This document shows positions 1 to 8,013 of a DNA stretch of 15,902 bases, piece by piece. Positions within the stretch are counted from its first letter, which is position 1. Every line of letters starts with the position of its first letter. The position numbers and the translations under genes were made by a program. The notes under the pieces are model-generated. The model had not been told where the DNA came from, ran no database searches, and saw only the letters and a list, made by a program, of their open reading frames with translations. Origin of the DNA: Lachnospiraceae bacterium (GTDB lineage: Bacteria > Bacillota > Clostridia > Lachnospirales > Lachnospiraceae). The stretch is from contig CAAEMZ010000030.1 of NCBI GenBank assembly GCA_900757195.1, forward strand, positions 1 to 15,902. Direction: 5' to 3'.

Positions 1-1613
1 CCCGTATAATACATACAGGTCGACAGGGTGGACGGCGTCGGATAAAAGTCCTGAACCTGTTCCGGCATATAGCCAAGATCTCTCAGATATTCCGCCAGGG
101 CAATGGCCTCTTTCATCGTTGATCCCGGGTGGGAAGACATGAGATAAGGCACCAGATACTGTTTTTTGCCGAGGGTTTCATTCATGGCCTTATAATCCCG
201 GACAAATTTCTGATAGACACGGTTGGATGGTTTTCCCATCCGCTTTAAAACCGGGTCTGCCACATGTTCCGGCGCCACCTTGAGCTGGCCGCTGACATGA
301 TATTCGCACAGTTCCTTTAAAAATGTCGGGTCCGGGTCGGCATTGACATAATCAAAGCGGATACCGGAACGGATAAATACCTTCTTGACCCCCGGAATAT
401 CCCGAAGCTTCCGAAGCAGGGACAGATAGTCTTTATGATCCACATGAAGATTTTTACACGGTTCCGGGAAAAGGCACTGTTTATGTTTGCATACCCCCTG
501 AGTCAACTGCTTCTGACAGGAAGGATGTCGGAAATTCGCCGTCGGCCCGCCCACATCGTGGATATAGCCTTTAAAATCCGGTTCCCATGTCAAAGCCTTT
601 GCTTCATTAATAATAGATTCGTGGCTCCGTGTCTGGATGATCCGTCCCTGATGAAAGGTCAGGGCGCAGAAACTGCAGCCGCCAAAGCACCCACGGTTGC
701 TCACCAGACTGAATTTGACTTCTTCGATGGCCGGAACACCGCCCAGAGCTTCATAGGAGGGATGATAGGTCCGCATATAATTCAGCCCATAAACCCGGTC
801 CATCTCTGTCATCGTCAGCGGTTTTGCCGCCGGATTCTGAACCACATAGAGATGCTCCCCGTAAGGCTCTGCCATCCGATGACCGCTGAAAGGGTCTGTA
901 TTCGTGTACTGGGTATAAAAGCTTTCGGCATATTTTCGTTTGCTTTTTGTAATCGTCTCAAAGGACGGAAGGATTTCTGCATCGTAGACCGAGTCCAGAG
1001 ATTTTGTTTTATAAACAGAACCGGAAATAAAAGTAATGTCTTTAATGTCCAGACCGCTGTTTAAGGCATCCGCCATTTCAACAATGGAACGTTCCCCCAT
1101 ACCGTACAGAAGCAGGTCCGCTCCGGAATCCAGTAAGATTGAACGTTTCAGTGTATCGCTCCAGTAGTCGTAATGGGCCAGACGCCGAAGACTGGCTTCG
1201 ATGCCGCCGATAATGACCGGAACATCCTTATATGTCTGCCGGATCAGGTTGCCGTAAACCACCGTCGCATAGTCCGGCCGTTTTCCATAGACACCGCCCG
1301 GTGTAAAGGCATCGTTATGACGGCGTTTTTTGGAAACGGTATAGTGGTTGACCATCGAGTCCATATTTCCCCCGGTAACGATAAATCCCAGTCTCGGCCG
1401 TCCGAAGACATCAATACTTTTTTTGTTTTTCCAGTCGGGCTGGGAGATAATTCCCACCCGGTAATTATTGGCTTCCAGAATACGGCTGATAATGGCGTGG
1501 CCGAAGGACGGATGATCCACATAAGCATCGCCGATCACATAGACAAAATCCACTTCATCCCAGCCCCGGGCTTCCATATCTGCCCGGCTGATTGGTAAAA
1601 AATCTTTAATCAT
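1..1613 (-). CDS. ygiQ: YgiQ family radical SAM protein (partial, C-terminus outside window)
   Basis: 537 complete codons are visible with no internal stop; the gene continues past base 1. The N-terminus (MIKDFLPISRADM, then GDAYVDHPSFG and QPDW) and the later GGIEASLRRLAHYDYWSD closely match the YgiQ family. The radical SAM CxxxCxxC motif is C309, C313 and C316 in RGCFGGCSFC, expected to bind a [4Fe-4S] cluster that cleaves S-adenosylmethionine. A second group of four cysteines (C366, C375, C380, C386) follows GGPTANF. The last residues seen, around DFYPTPSTLSTCMYYTG, are also family-conserved. The substrate of this family is not established. The ATG at 1613 has a GAGGA ribosome binding site about 7 bases upstream and overlaps the stop of the preceding phosphatase gene as ATGA, so the two are probably translationally coupled. 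The missing part should carry the C-terminal extension usual in the family. Confidence 0.95.
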   Translation of the reverse strand, partial: MIKDFLPISRADMEARGWDEVDFVYVIGDAYVDHPSFGHAIISRILEANNYRVGIISQPDWKNKKSIDVFGRPRLGFIVTGGNMDSMVNHYTVSKKRRHNDAFTPGGVYGKRPDYATVVYGNLIRQTYKDVPVIIGGIEASLRRLAHYDYWSDTLKRSILLDSGADLLLYGMGERSIVEMADALNSGLDIKDITFISGSVYKTKSLDSVYDAEILPSFETITKSKRKYAESFYTQYTNTDPFSGHRMAEPYGEHLYVVQNPAAKPLTMTEMDRVYGLNYMRTYHPSYEALGGVPAIEEVKFSLVSNRGCFGGCSFCALTFHQGRIIQTRSHESIINEAKALTWEPDFKGYIHDVGGPTANFRHPSCQKQLTQGVCKHKQCLFPEPCKNLHVDHKDYLSLLRKLRDIPGVKKVFIRSGIRFDYVNADPDPTFLKELCEYHVSGQLKVAPEHVADPVLKRMGKPSNRVYQKFVRDYKAMNETLGKKQYLVPYLMSSHPGSTMKEAIALAEYLRDLGYMPEQVQDFYPTPSTLSTCMYYT

Positions 1614-2254
1614 AACAGTTCCTCATAAGTCTTTATATAAAAATCTGCGAGACGGATTTTTTCATCCGTGTCTTTTATTGAATAGTCGTCTTCAACGGCG
1701 CAAACTGTCATCCCTGCGTTTTTTCCGGCCATAATGCCATAGGGAATATCTTCAAAAACAAGACATTTTTCCGGCTTGACACGCAGTTTTCTTGCGGCTT
1801 CCAGATACACCTCCGGGTCCGGTTTGCCGTTGACGATTTCATCGCCTGTCACCATGACCGGAAAATAATCTTCAATCTGATGGCTTTTTAAAATCGCTTC
1901 GGTCAGAATCCGGGAATTGCTCGTCGCAATACCACAGGGGATTTTTTTGGCTTTCAGATGTTCCAGAAATTTCCGGACGCCGGATTTTAATGGAATGTCC
2001 GTCGTATATTTATGATAAGCCATTTCATTCCAGTCATCCATAATCTCTTCCAGACTGTTTTCGATGCCAAAGGTTTCTTTAAAATAAACGGCTGTCTGAT
2101 ACATGCTCAGACCTTCAATGGCCTGCTGGAGCCCATCGGGCACAGGCAGATGGAATTTCTTCAGATATTCGACATCGATGTCGCCCCACATAGACATGGA
2201 CGCCACCAGGGTGCCATCCAGATCAAAAAGGACAGCTTCGAAATTATTCAGCAT
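1610..2254 (-). CDS. HAD-superfamily (subfamily IA) phosphatase
   Basis: A 214-residue cytoplasmic phosphatase of the haloacid dehalogenase superfamily. Motif I is FDLDGTL with the nucleophile D11 and acid/base D13. A helical cap follows (about 20-85), then motif II ATSNS (S112 region), motif III lysine K144 in NGKPDPEVY, and motif IV VFEDIPYG (E168, D169). This layout fits the beta-phosphoglucomutase/phosphoglycolate phosphatase-like branch, but the substrate cannot be read from the sequence. The start is supported by AGGAGG six bases before the ATG; it lies inside the last codons of the upstream pseudouridine synthase gene (11-base overlap). Its stop overlaps the ATG of ygiQ. Its place next to a pseudouridine synthase makes a nucleotide-phosphate substrate an attractive but unproven idea; general sugar-phosphate or housecleaning activity is equally possible. 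Confidence 0.93.
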   Translation of the reverse strand: MLNNFEAVLFDLDGTLVASMSMWGDIDVEYLKKFHLPVPDGLQQAIEGLSMYQTAVYFKETFGIENSLEEIMDDWNEMAYHKYTTDIPLKSGVRKFLEHLKAKKIPCGIATSNSRILTEAILKSHQIEDYFPVMVTGDEIVNGKPDPEVYLEAARKLRVKPEKCLVFEDIPYGIMAGKNAGMTVCAVEDDYSIKDTDEKIRLADFYIKTYEELL

Positions 2255-2954
2255 ATAACGCCTCCTGTTCCTTTTCTGTCAATGACCGGTATTCACCGGG
2301 GGCAAGTGCTGCATCCAGCACCAGAGGGCCCATGGACAGCCGTTTCAGATAGAGAACTTCTTTTCCGGCAGCCTGAACCATGCGTTTTACCTGATGGAAC
2401 TTGCCTTCAAAAATTTTCAGGCGGATTTCGCAGGTGTCCCCTTCGCAGACAGAGAGAATTTCCAGTTCCGCCGGAAGGGCCGTCAGTTCGTCATCCACCG
2501 CAAAGCCTTCTTTAAAGCGCTGTACATCCGCTTCGGTCATCACCCCCTGAACCCGGGCATAATAAACCTTTGCCACATGATGCTTTGGTGAGAGCAGCCG
2601 GTGGGCCAGCTTTCCGTCATTGGTCAGAAGCAGCAGGCCTTCCGTGTCCTTATCCAGCCGTCCCACCGGAAATAAGTCCTTCCTCCGGGCATCCTTTACC
2701 AGATCCAGTACGGTGCGGTCCCGTTTATCTTCTGTTGCCGAAACAACTCCGGCAGGTTTATTCAGCATGATATATTCATATGCCACAAAGTCCACCGGTG
2801 TGCCCTTCCATGTCACCCGGTCCTTTTCGTCCACTTTGAATTCGGGCCGGACGGCTGTTTCGCCGTTTACCCGGGCAAAGCCCTTGCGGATGCCCTGTTT
2901 GACGTCACTCCGGCTTCCTATGCCCATTTCTGTCAGATATTTATCCAGTCTCAC
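2244..2954 (-). CDS. rsuA: 16S rRNA pseudouridine synthase, RsuA family
   Basis: A 236-residue pseudouridine synthase of the RsuA/RluB/E/F group. An S4 RNA-binding domain covers about 1-48 (RLDKYLTEMGIGSRSDV, then ARVNGE). The catalytic domain carries LNKPAGVVSAT and the signature GRLDKDTEGLLLLTNDG, with D101 as the expected catalytic aspartate, and a late KIFEGKFHQVKRM motif. Length is near that of E. coli RsuA, which modifies U516 of 16S rRNA, and there is no long C-terminal tail as in some RluB proteins; RluB/F-like specificity is not excluded. The start codon is GTG, chosen because AGGAG lies seven bases upstream and the protein begins directly with the S4 domain. The gene begins 13 bases after the methyltransferase stop and overlaps the HAD gene by 11 bases, so it belongs to the same run of RNA-modification genes. 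Confidence 0.93.
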   Translation of the reverse strand: MRLDKYLTEMGIGSRSDVKQGIRKGFARVNGETAVRPEFKVDEKDRVTWKGTPVDFVAYEYIMLNKPAGVVSATEDKRDRTVLDLVKDARRKDLFPVGRLDKDTEGLLLLTNDGKLAHRLLSPKHHVAKVYYARVQGVMTEADVQRFKEGFAVDDELTALPAELEILSVCEGDTCEIRLKIFEGKFHQVKRMVQAAGKEVLYLKRLSMGPLVLDAALAPGEYRSLTEKEQEALYAE

Positions 2955-2967
2955 TTGTACGCTCCTG

Positions 2968-4353
2968 CTACATCCACCGCCATCCGGAAGGATATTTATT
3001 CTTTAAGGTACCGCCGGAAACCTTTCCCCAGCCAAGGGCATGGCCGCAGACGCCGACAATATACCATCCGTTTTCAAGTTCCGGTGAAACCTCCAGGGTT
3101 TCACATTTTAAATATTTGACCACCCGCGGGTCCTGTAATTCCAGATCGATCCAGTGATCACATTCGTCAGGGGTTGTCGCCCGGGCAAAAAAGCCGGAAG
3201 GTTCAAAGCGCTTTTTCTTAATGTCGCCCAGATACCATCCGGTACGCATCCGGCGGAGTCTTCCGAGTTCCGGCATATCTTCCGGCAGATAACTCAGATG
3301 ATCGCCCTGAACGACCATCCGTGCCGGATCAAAGTCAATCGTTACGGCGCTGTCCTTTAAAAATCCGGCAAATTCCTCCGGAAGCTCTTTCATTCCCCGG
3401 ATATTTCCCGGGTTTACAGAACTGCCGCTGCCGTCTTTACGCAGAAGCGCCGTAAAATGCCCTTCCCCATGCAAATGGTGGGGCCAGAGCCGCCGTGCGT
3501 AAGAAATCTCATCCGGGCCGTCCACCCATTCCGGATGAGCGGGCATCAGTCCTTCACCCTGCTGCTCAATCGGTATCACATGCATATCGGGATAATTTTT
3601 CAGAATATAATCCAGGGTTCCCTCATTCTCTTCCACAGAAAACGTACAGGTCGAGTAAACCATCATGCCGCCGGGTTTTAGCATGGCAATCCCGTAATCC
3701 ACAATAGATTTCTGAAGTTTACTGAAAAAGTCCGGTCCGTTTTTTTCCCATGCTTTCATCATGGACGGCTCCTTTCGGAACATTCCTTCTCCGGAGCAGG
3801 GAGCATCAATAAGAATTTTATCGAAATAGCCTTCAAAGAAAGGCACGAGATTTTTCGGGTCTTCCGTCAGAACAATACTGTTGCGTACGCCGCTGGCTTC
3901 GATGTTTTTAAGCAGCGCCTTGGCCCGGGAAGCGCTGATATCGTTGGACACAAGCAGTCCGGTACCCTGAAGCTTTGCCGCGAGGGCCGTACTCTTTCCC
4001 CCCGGCGCCGCGCACATATCCAAAATCCGGTCGCCTTTTTCCACAGGCAGCACCTGGGCCGGGAACATGGCGCTCGGTTCCTGGATATAATAAAGTCCGG
4101 CATGATAAAGGGCATTCTTCGAATATTCCCGGCTGCCGTTATAATAAAATCCGGTCGGACACCAGGACACCGGTTCCAGTGTCTGTCCGGTCAGCGCCAG
4201 ATATTCCGCCGGCGTGATTTTTAAAGTATTCATACGGAGTCCCGCATAACTTTTTTCGTCATAGCTTTCCAGAAAAGCTCTGTATTCGTCGCCGAGAAGT
4301 TTTTCCATCCGTCCGGAAAACCTTTCAGGCAACTGGTCTTTTAATGATTTCAT
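2968..4353 (-). CDS. rsmF: 16S rRNA (cytosine-C5) methyltransferase, RsmF/NOL1-NOP2-Sun type
   Basis: SAM-dependent m5C RNA methyltransferase of about 461 residues. An N-terminal RNA-contacting region precedes the Rossmann domain. The SAM loop is DMCAAPGGKS; the two NOL1/NOP2/Sun cysteines are in DAPCSGEGMF (C186) and YSTCTFSVEENE (C236), which release and attack the target cytosine respectively. A C-terminal PUA-like extension (about 310-461, with HALGWGK near the end) is typical of RsmF rather than RsmB. In Gram-positive relatives such enzymes modify C1400-1407 of 16S rRNA; the exact sites here are not known. Two starts are possible: ATG at 4365 overlaps the rnhA stop as ATGA but has no ribosome binding site, while ATG at 4353 has GAGGA five bases upstream. 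I prefer 4353. The gene lies between rnhA and rsuA with nearly no spacing. Confidence 0.93.
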   Translation of the reverse strand: MKSLKDQLPERFSGRMEKLLGDEYRAFLESYDEKSYAGLRMNTLKITPAEYLALTGQTLEPVSWCPTGFYYNGSREYSKNALYHAGLYYIQEPSAMFPAQVLPVEKGDRILDMCAAPGGKSTALAAKLQGTGLLVSNDISASRAKALLKNIEASGVRNSIVLTEDPKNLVPFFEGYFDKILIDAPCSGEGMFRKEPSMMKAWEKNGPDFFSKLQKSIVDYGIAMLKPGGMMVYSTCTFSVEENEGTLDYILKNYPDMHVIPIEQQGEGLMPAHPEWVDGPDEISYARRLWPHHLHGEGHFTALLRKDGSGSSVNPGNIRGMKELPEEFAGFLKDSAVTIDFDPARMVVQGDHLSYLPEDMPELGRLRRMRTGWYLGDIKKKRFEPSGFFARATTPDECDHWIDLELQDPRVVKYLKCETLEVSPELENGWYIVGVCGHALGWGKVSGGTLKNKYPSGWRWM

Positions 4354-4361
4354 CCTATTCC

Positions 4362-4841
4362 TCATTTATCTGTAATTTTATCTTCAATCAAAGCGTCACC
4401 GTCGGCCGCTGTTGTGGCCAGTTCGTCACAGCGTTCATTCTGCGGATGGCCGTCATGGCCTTTGACCCAGTTCCATGTCACCTGATGGGGTTCAATGGCT
4501 TTCAGAAGCCGTTTCCACAGATCCACATTTTTTACCGGTTCATTCTTACCGCGTTTCCAGTTTCTGCGCATCCAGTTATCGATCCAGTGCTGATTAAAAG
4601 AATCGATCAGATACTTGGAATCTGAAAACAAAGCGACCTCACAGGGGCGGTTTAAAGCCTCAAATCCGGCAATGGCCGCCATCATCTCCATCCGGTTATT
4701 CGTTGTCTTCCGATAGCCCTGGGAAATTTCCTTTACATGGAGCTGCCCTTTGGGATCAATGTATTCTAAAATCGTTCCATAGCCTCCGGGTCCCTCCGGG
4801 TTTCCACGGGCGGAGCCATCTGTATATATGGTCACTTTCAT
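4362..4841 (-). CDS. rnhA: Ribonuclease HI
   Basis: Cleaves the RNA strand of RNA-DNA hybrids, such as R-loops and primer remnants, in the cytoplasm. The 159-residue product has the full DEDD active site: D8 in YTDGSARGNPGPGG-like context, E52 in NNRMEM, D74 in LFSDSKY and D139 in NERCDELA, plus the catalytic-loop histidine H129 in VKGHDGHP. Length matches E. coli RNase HI (155). An in-frame GTG at 4853 would add four residues, but that GTG sits inside the ribosome binding site AAGGTGG; the ATG at 4841 lies 7-8 bases after it and is the likely start. It is the first gene of the rnhA-rsmF-rsuA-HAD-ygiQ run and has its own promoter candidate; the stop is followed closely by rsmF. Confidence 0.97.
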   Translation of the reverse strand: MKVTIYTDGSARGNPEGPGGYGTILEYIDPKGQLHVKEISQGYRKTTNNRMEMMAAIAGFEALNRPCEVALFSDSKYLIDSFNQHWIDNWMRRNWKRGKNEPVKNVDLWKRLLKAIEPHQVTWNWVKGHDGHPQNERCDELATTAADGDALIEDKITDK

Positions 4842-4879
4842 CAAAAATACCACCTTTATTTCAATTTATATTACAGTTT

Positions 4880-4908
4880 ATATTAACATTATTAAAGATG
4901 AAAGGCAA
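4880..4908 (-). promoter_or_regulatory. Candidate sigma-A promoter for the rnhA operon
   Basis: Reading on the minus strand, TTGCCT (4903-4908) and TAATAT (4880-4885) are separated by 17 bases; each matches four of six consensus positions. It lies just downstream of the spoIVA terminator in an AT-rich gap and would give a leader of about 30 bases before the rnhA ATG. Neighbouring AT-rich hexamers could serve as alternative -10 boxes, so the exact start is uncertain. Confidence 0.5.
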
Positions 4909-4922
4909 CCACCATAGAATGT

Positions 4923-4960
4923 TAAAAGAAAGGGATTATCTGCCTTCTGCAAACAATCCC
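4923..4960 (-). terminator. Intrinsic terminator after spoIVA
   Basis: On the minus strand a 12-bp stem (arms 4949-4960 and 4932-4943, with two G-T pairs) closes a five-base loop, and is followed by the T-rich tract TTTCTTTT. It begins about ten bases after the spoIVA stop codon and separates spoIVA from the rnhA promoter. Confidence 0.9.
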
Positions 4961-4970
4961 CCGCTTCATA

Positions 4971-6446
4971 TCATATGATAACAAACACCACGCCGCCGTT
5001 ACTGTCGTTAATAATTTTCTGAAGTGTTTCCTGGAGCTTTGTCTGGCTTGTTTCCGTCATCCGGGCAATTTTTGTCTGAATGCCCTCTTCGACGAGCTGA
5101 CCAACGGATTTTCCGAAAATCAGCGTATTCCACATTTCCTCACGGCTTTCCCGACCGTTGGCCCGGATATAGCGGATTAAGTCCTCCGCCTGTTCCTGGG
5201 TTCCCACGATCGGAGCAATCTCTGTTTCAATATTGGCCTGAATCATATGGATGGACGGCGCGTGGGCTTTGATATTTACGCCGTATTTACTGCCGTGGCG
5301 GATTAATTCCGGTTCTTCAAAGGCCACTTCCTGCTGATCCGGCATGACCATACCGTAACCCTGGCCTTTGACCGCAGCCACCGCCTGAGAAACTCTGCTG
5401 AATTCATCCCGCTGGTCTGCAAGGCTTTTAATCATCCGGTAAAATTCATACTCGCCGGATACAGGGGCGCCGACCAGTTCAGAAAGCATGGCATAATAGT
5501 ATTTCATATCCAGTTCGATATGAATCTTAATATGTCCGTCGGACATGTTCATCTGTTCCACGTAATATTTTTTCAGCCAGGGCTTTGAAAAAACAGCTTC
5601 GTTTTTCCGAAAATCGTTCATCGTCCGGGTTTTCCCGATCAGTTCTTTCAGCATATCGATCATCTGGCTCTTGAGTTCATGGGTTTTTGGAAGGACATCC
5701 AGCCATCGCGGCAGATAAAACTCCATGTCCGTTACCGGAAATTCATAGAGCAGCGAATGCATCATCGTATCCACATCCTGTTTCCGGAGCTGGTCGCAGT
5801 TTAGCGCCATACACTGAACCTGATATTTGGTTTCCAGCGATTCTTTCAGGGCCCGGGCTTCTTCCGAGTAAGGTTTTACCGTATTCAGAAGAATCATGAA
5901 GGGTTTATCATTTTTCTTTAACTCCTCAATGGCCGCCTCTTCCGCCGGAATGTAATGACTCCTCGGGATGTCGCCGAAGCTGCCGTCGGAAGTAATGACC
6001 AGACCGATGGTCGCATGTTCCTGAATAACTTTTCGTGTTCCGATGGCTGCCGCTTTCGTAAAAGGTATCGGTTCGTTGAACCAGGGCGTCATCACCATCC
6101 GTTCCGAGCCGTTTTCTTCATGGCCGGTGGCACCTTCCACCATAAAGCCCACGCAGTCGATACAGCGGACTTTCACCCGTACCGAATCATCCACCGGGAT
6201 TTCTACGGCCGTTTTCGGGATAAATTTCGGTTCCGATGTCATAATGACCGTACCGCCGCTGCTCTGCGGCAGTTCATCCCTGGCCTGTTCCCGGCTATGT
6301 ACATCCTCAATTCTGGGAATGACCATCATATCCATAAACCGTTTAATAAAGGTTGACTTTCCTGTCCGCACCGGGCCGACGACGCCGAGATAAATCTCCC
6401 CGCCGGTTCTGGCCTGAATATCTTTATAAAGATTAAACTGGTCCAT
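4971..6446 (-). CDS. spoIVA: Stage IV sporulation protein A (spore coat basement ATPase)
   Basis: SpoIVA is the ATP-hydrolysing protein that polymerises around the forespore and anchors the coat; in Bacillus it is made in the mother cell under sigma-E. The 491-residue product aligns in length (B. subtilis 492) and in key sites: Walker A GPVRTGKST with K30, a Walker B-type aspartate D97 in VRCIDCVGF, and the conserved DELPQSSGGTVIMTSEPKF segment. It ends in GGVVFVII, like the hydrophobic tail of the family. An in-frame GTG at 6461 would add five residues, but it is part of the ribosome binding site GAGGAGG; the ATG at 6446, seven bases after it, gives the familiar N-terminus. The binding site is folded into a 20-bp hairpin described separately. 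No convincing sigma-E promoter was found. The gene appears monocistronic with its own terminator and marks the organism as a spore former. Confidence 0.98.
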   Translation of the reverse strand: MDQFNLYKDIQARTGGEIYLGVVGPVRTGKSTFIKRFMDMMVIPRIEDVHSREQARDELPQSSGGTVIMTSEPKFIPKTAVEIPVDDSVRVKVRCIDCVGFMVEGATGHEENGSERMVMTPWFNEPIPFTKAAAIGTRKVIQEHATIGLVITSDGSFGDIPRSHYIPAEEAAIEELKKNDKPFMILLNTVKPYSEEARALKESLETKYQVQCMALNCDQLRKQDVDTMMHSLLYEFPVTDMEFYLPRWLDVLPKTHELKSQMIDMLKELIGKTRTMNDFRKNEAVFSKPWLKKYYVEQMNMSDGHIKIHIELDMKYYYAMLSELVGAPVSGEYEFYRMIKSLADQRDEFSRVSQAVAAVKGQGYGMVMPDQQEVAFEEPELIRHGSKYGVNIKAHAPSIHMIQANIETEIAPIVGTQEQAEDLIRYIRANGRESREEMWNTLIFGKSVGQLVEEGIQTKIARMTETSQTKLQETLQKIINDSNGGVVFVII

Positions 6447-6496
6447 AAAAAACCTCCTCACATATACTGCTATAAATATATGCGAAGAGGTTTTTT
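6447..6496 (-). terminator. 20-bp hairpin: pepD terminator overlapping the spoIVA ribosome binding site
   Basis: The arms 6447-6466 and 6477-6496 pair along all 20 positions (two G-T pairs) around a ten-base loop. One end is six A and the other six T, so it looks like an intrinsic terminator usable on either strand. It starts 24 bases after the pepD stop. On the minus strand the 3' arm contains GAGGAGG, the spoIVA ribosome binding site, and its six T residues directly precede the spoIVA ATG. A transcript reading through from pepD would hide this site in the stem; a transcript starting in the loop would leave it free. Confidence 0.85.
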
Positions 6497-6519
6497 GTGA
6501 GAACTTAAAAATAACAGAC

Positions 6520-7986
6520 TCACCCTTTGATGCGTTTTAAAACTTCACAGAGCAGCCGATAGGTCCGTTCCGTCGATGAGATGCTCAGACGCTCCTCCGG
6601 TGTATGGATATCTTTCATATCCGGTCCGATGGCAACCATATCCAGACCTGGCATCTTTTCGGAAATCAGACCACATTCCAGTCCGGCATGAATGGCATCG
6701 ATCCGGGCTTCCTTTCCGAACATTTCGAGATAAGTTTTCCGGACCAGATCCCGGATCGGTGATTCACTCCGATAGGACCACTGCGGGTAATCACCTTCGT
6801 ACCAATAGGTTCCGCCGAGAAATTCGGTCATATAAGCCAGTTTATCACTCAGAAGATATTTCAGACTCTTTTTGCTGCTTCGAACCTGCCATGAAAAGAG
6901 AACTCTGTTGTTTTCCATATCTGTCCGGATGACACCGAGATTCAGGGAACTCTCTACCAGTCCCGGAAGCTCCATGCTCATCGTCTGGACGCCGTTCGGG
7001 CACTGCATACACATGAATAAAATACGTTCCATATCTGCCGGGTGGATGATTGTAAGATTTTTGCTTTCTTCAGTTTCTATATTATATTCAATCCGTATGT
7101 TTCGATCCGAAACATTAAATTCGTCTGTAATATTTTTTTCAAATTCAGAAACTATCTCGGAAAACCGTTTTTTGTCTTCCGGCCGGATAACAATTTTGGC
7201 CTGGGCCTCCCTTGGAATGGCATTATCCTTCATGCCGCCGCTCAGCTCGCTGACACCCACATTTAATGCTTTATTCAGTTCAAAAAGCAGACGTCCGAGC
7301 AGACGATTGGCGTTGGCACGGCCGCAGTGAATTTCGGCGCCGGAATGACCGCCTTTGAGTCCACGGATGCAGAGCATGCCGCTGAGACCTTCCCATTCGA
7401 CAAATCTGACAGGAAAGGCGCCGCGGTTCTTCATGCCGCCTGCACAGGCGGTCAGAATCTGGCCTTCACATTCGTTATCGAGATTTATGAGGCAGGCGGC
7501 TTTTAAATCGCTGACATCCAGGGCGTGGGTTCCTTTCATACCGACTTCTTCGTCCGTCGTAAGAACAATTTCCAGTTCGGGGTGTTCCAGCGTATCATCT
7601 TCGAGAATCGCCAGCGCGTAAGCAACTGCGATACCGTCGTCACCACCGAGAGTTGTTCCTGAAGCGGACACACTGTCTCCGTCAACCTTCAGTTTCAATC
7701 CTTCGTTTTCAAAATCGAAAGCAACGTCATTATTTTTTTCACACACCATATCCAGATGGCCCTGAAGCATGGTCACTGGTGCATTTTCATAGCCCTTTGA
7801 GGCTTTTTTTCGAATAATGACATTGTTTGCTTCATCCTGACGTACCCATAACCCATGAGACCGGGCAAAGGCCACGCAGTAATCACTGATGGCCTTTTCA
7901 TTTCCGGAACCATGAGGTATGGCACAGATCTCTTCAAAATAATGGAAAACCCGCTGAGGTTCCAGTCCCTGTAATACCTTTGACAT
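6520..7986 (-). CDS. pepD: Aminoacyl-histidine dipeptidase (PepD, peptidase family M20C)
   Basis: A 488-residue zinc dipeptidase that hydrolyses Xaa-His and other dipeptides in the cytoplasm. The metal-binding set of family M20 is visible: H77 in QGHLDMV, D116/D117 in GGDDGIA, E146/E147 in TTDEEVGM, D170 in LDNE, and H461 in IHTPEE near the end. A dimerisation (lid) domain of about 200-390 is inserted in the catalytic domain and begins after GLKGGHSGAEIH. Length fits E. coli PepD (485). The ATG at 7986 has GAGGAGG five bases upstream. It is the last gene of the walJ-ACT-DUF711-pepD run, 27 bases after the DUF711 stop with no terminator between, and is followed by the hairpin at 6447-6496. Confidence 0.96.
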   Translation of the reverse strand: MSKVLQGLEPQRVFHYFEEICAIPHGSGNEKAISDYCVAFARSHGLWVRQDEANNVIIRKKASKGYENAPVTMLQGHLDMVCEKNNDVAFDFENEGLKLKVDGDSVSASGTTLGGDDGIAVAYALAILEDDTLEHPELEIVLTTDEEVGMKGTHALDVSDLKAACLINLDNECEGQILTACAGGMKNRGAFPVRFVEWEGLSGMLCIRGLKGGHSGAEIHCGRANANRLLGRLLFELNKALNVGVSELSGGMKDNAIPREAQAKIVIRPEDKKRFSEIVSEFEKNITDEFNVSDRNIRIEYNIETEESKNLTIIHPADMERILFMCMQCPNGVQTMSMELPGLVESSLNLGVIRTDMENNRVLFSWQVRSSKKSLKYLLSDKLAYMTEFLGGTYWYEGDYPQWSYRSESPIRDLVRKTYLEMFGKEARIDAIHAGLECGLISEKMPGLDMVAIGPDMKDIHTPEERLSISSTERTYRLLCEVLKRIKG

Positions 7987-8013
7987 AAGTGCCTCCTCAT
8001 TTTTCTGTATTTA

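Noticed and set aside
435..1064. 209-codon open frame on the plus strand opposite ygiQ
   Set aside because: The minus-strand frame is continuous and carries the YgiQ and radical SAM motifs; the plus-strand product has no recognisable feature.
6477..6519. Sigma-E promoter for spoIVA
   Set aside because: A CATATATT resembling the -10 is present, but no -35 element fits at 13-15 bases, so it is mentioned only as part of the hairpin finding.
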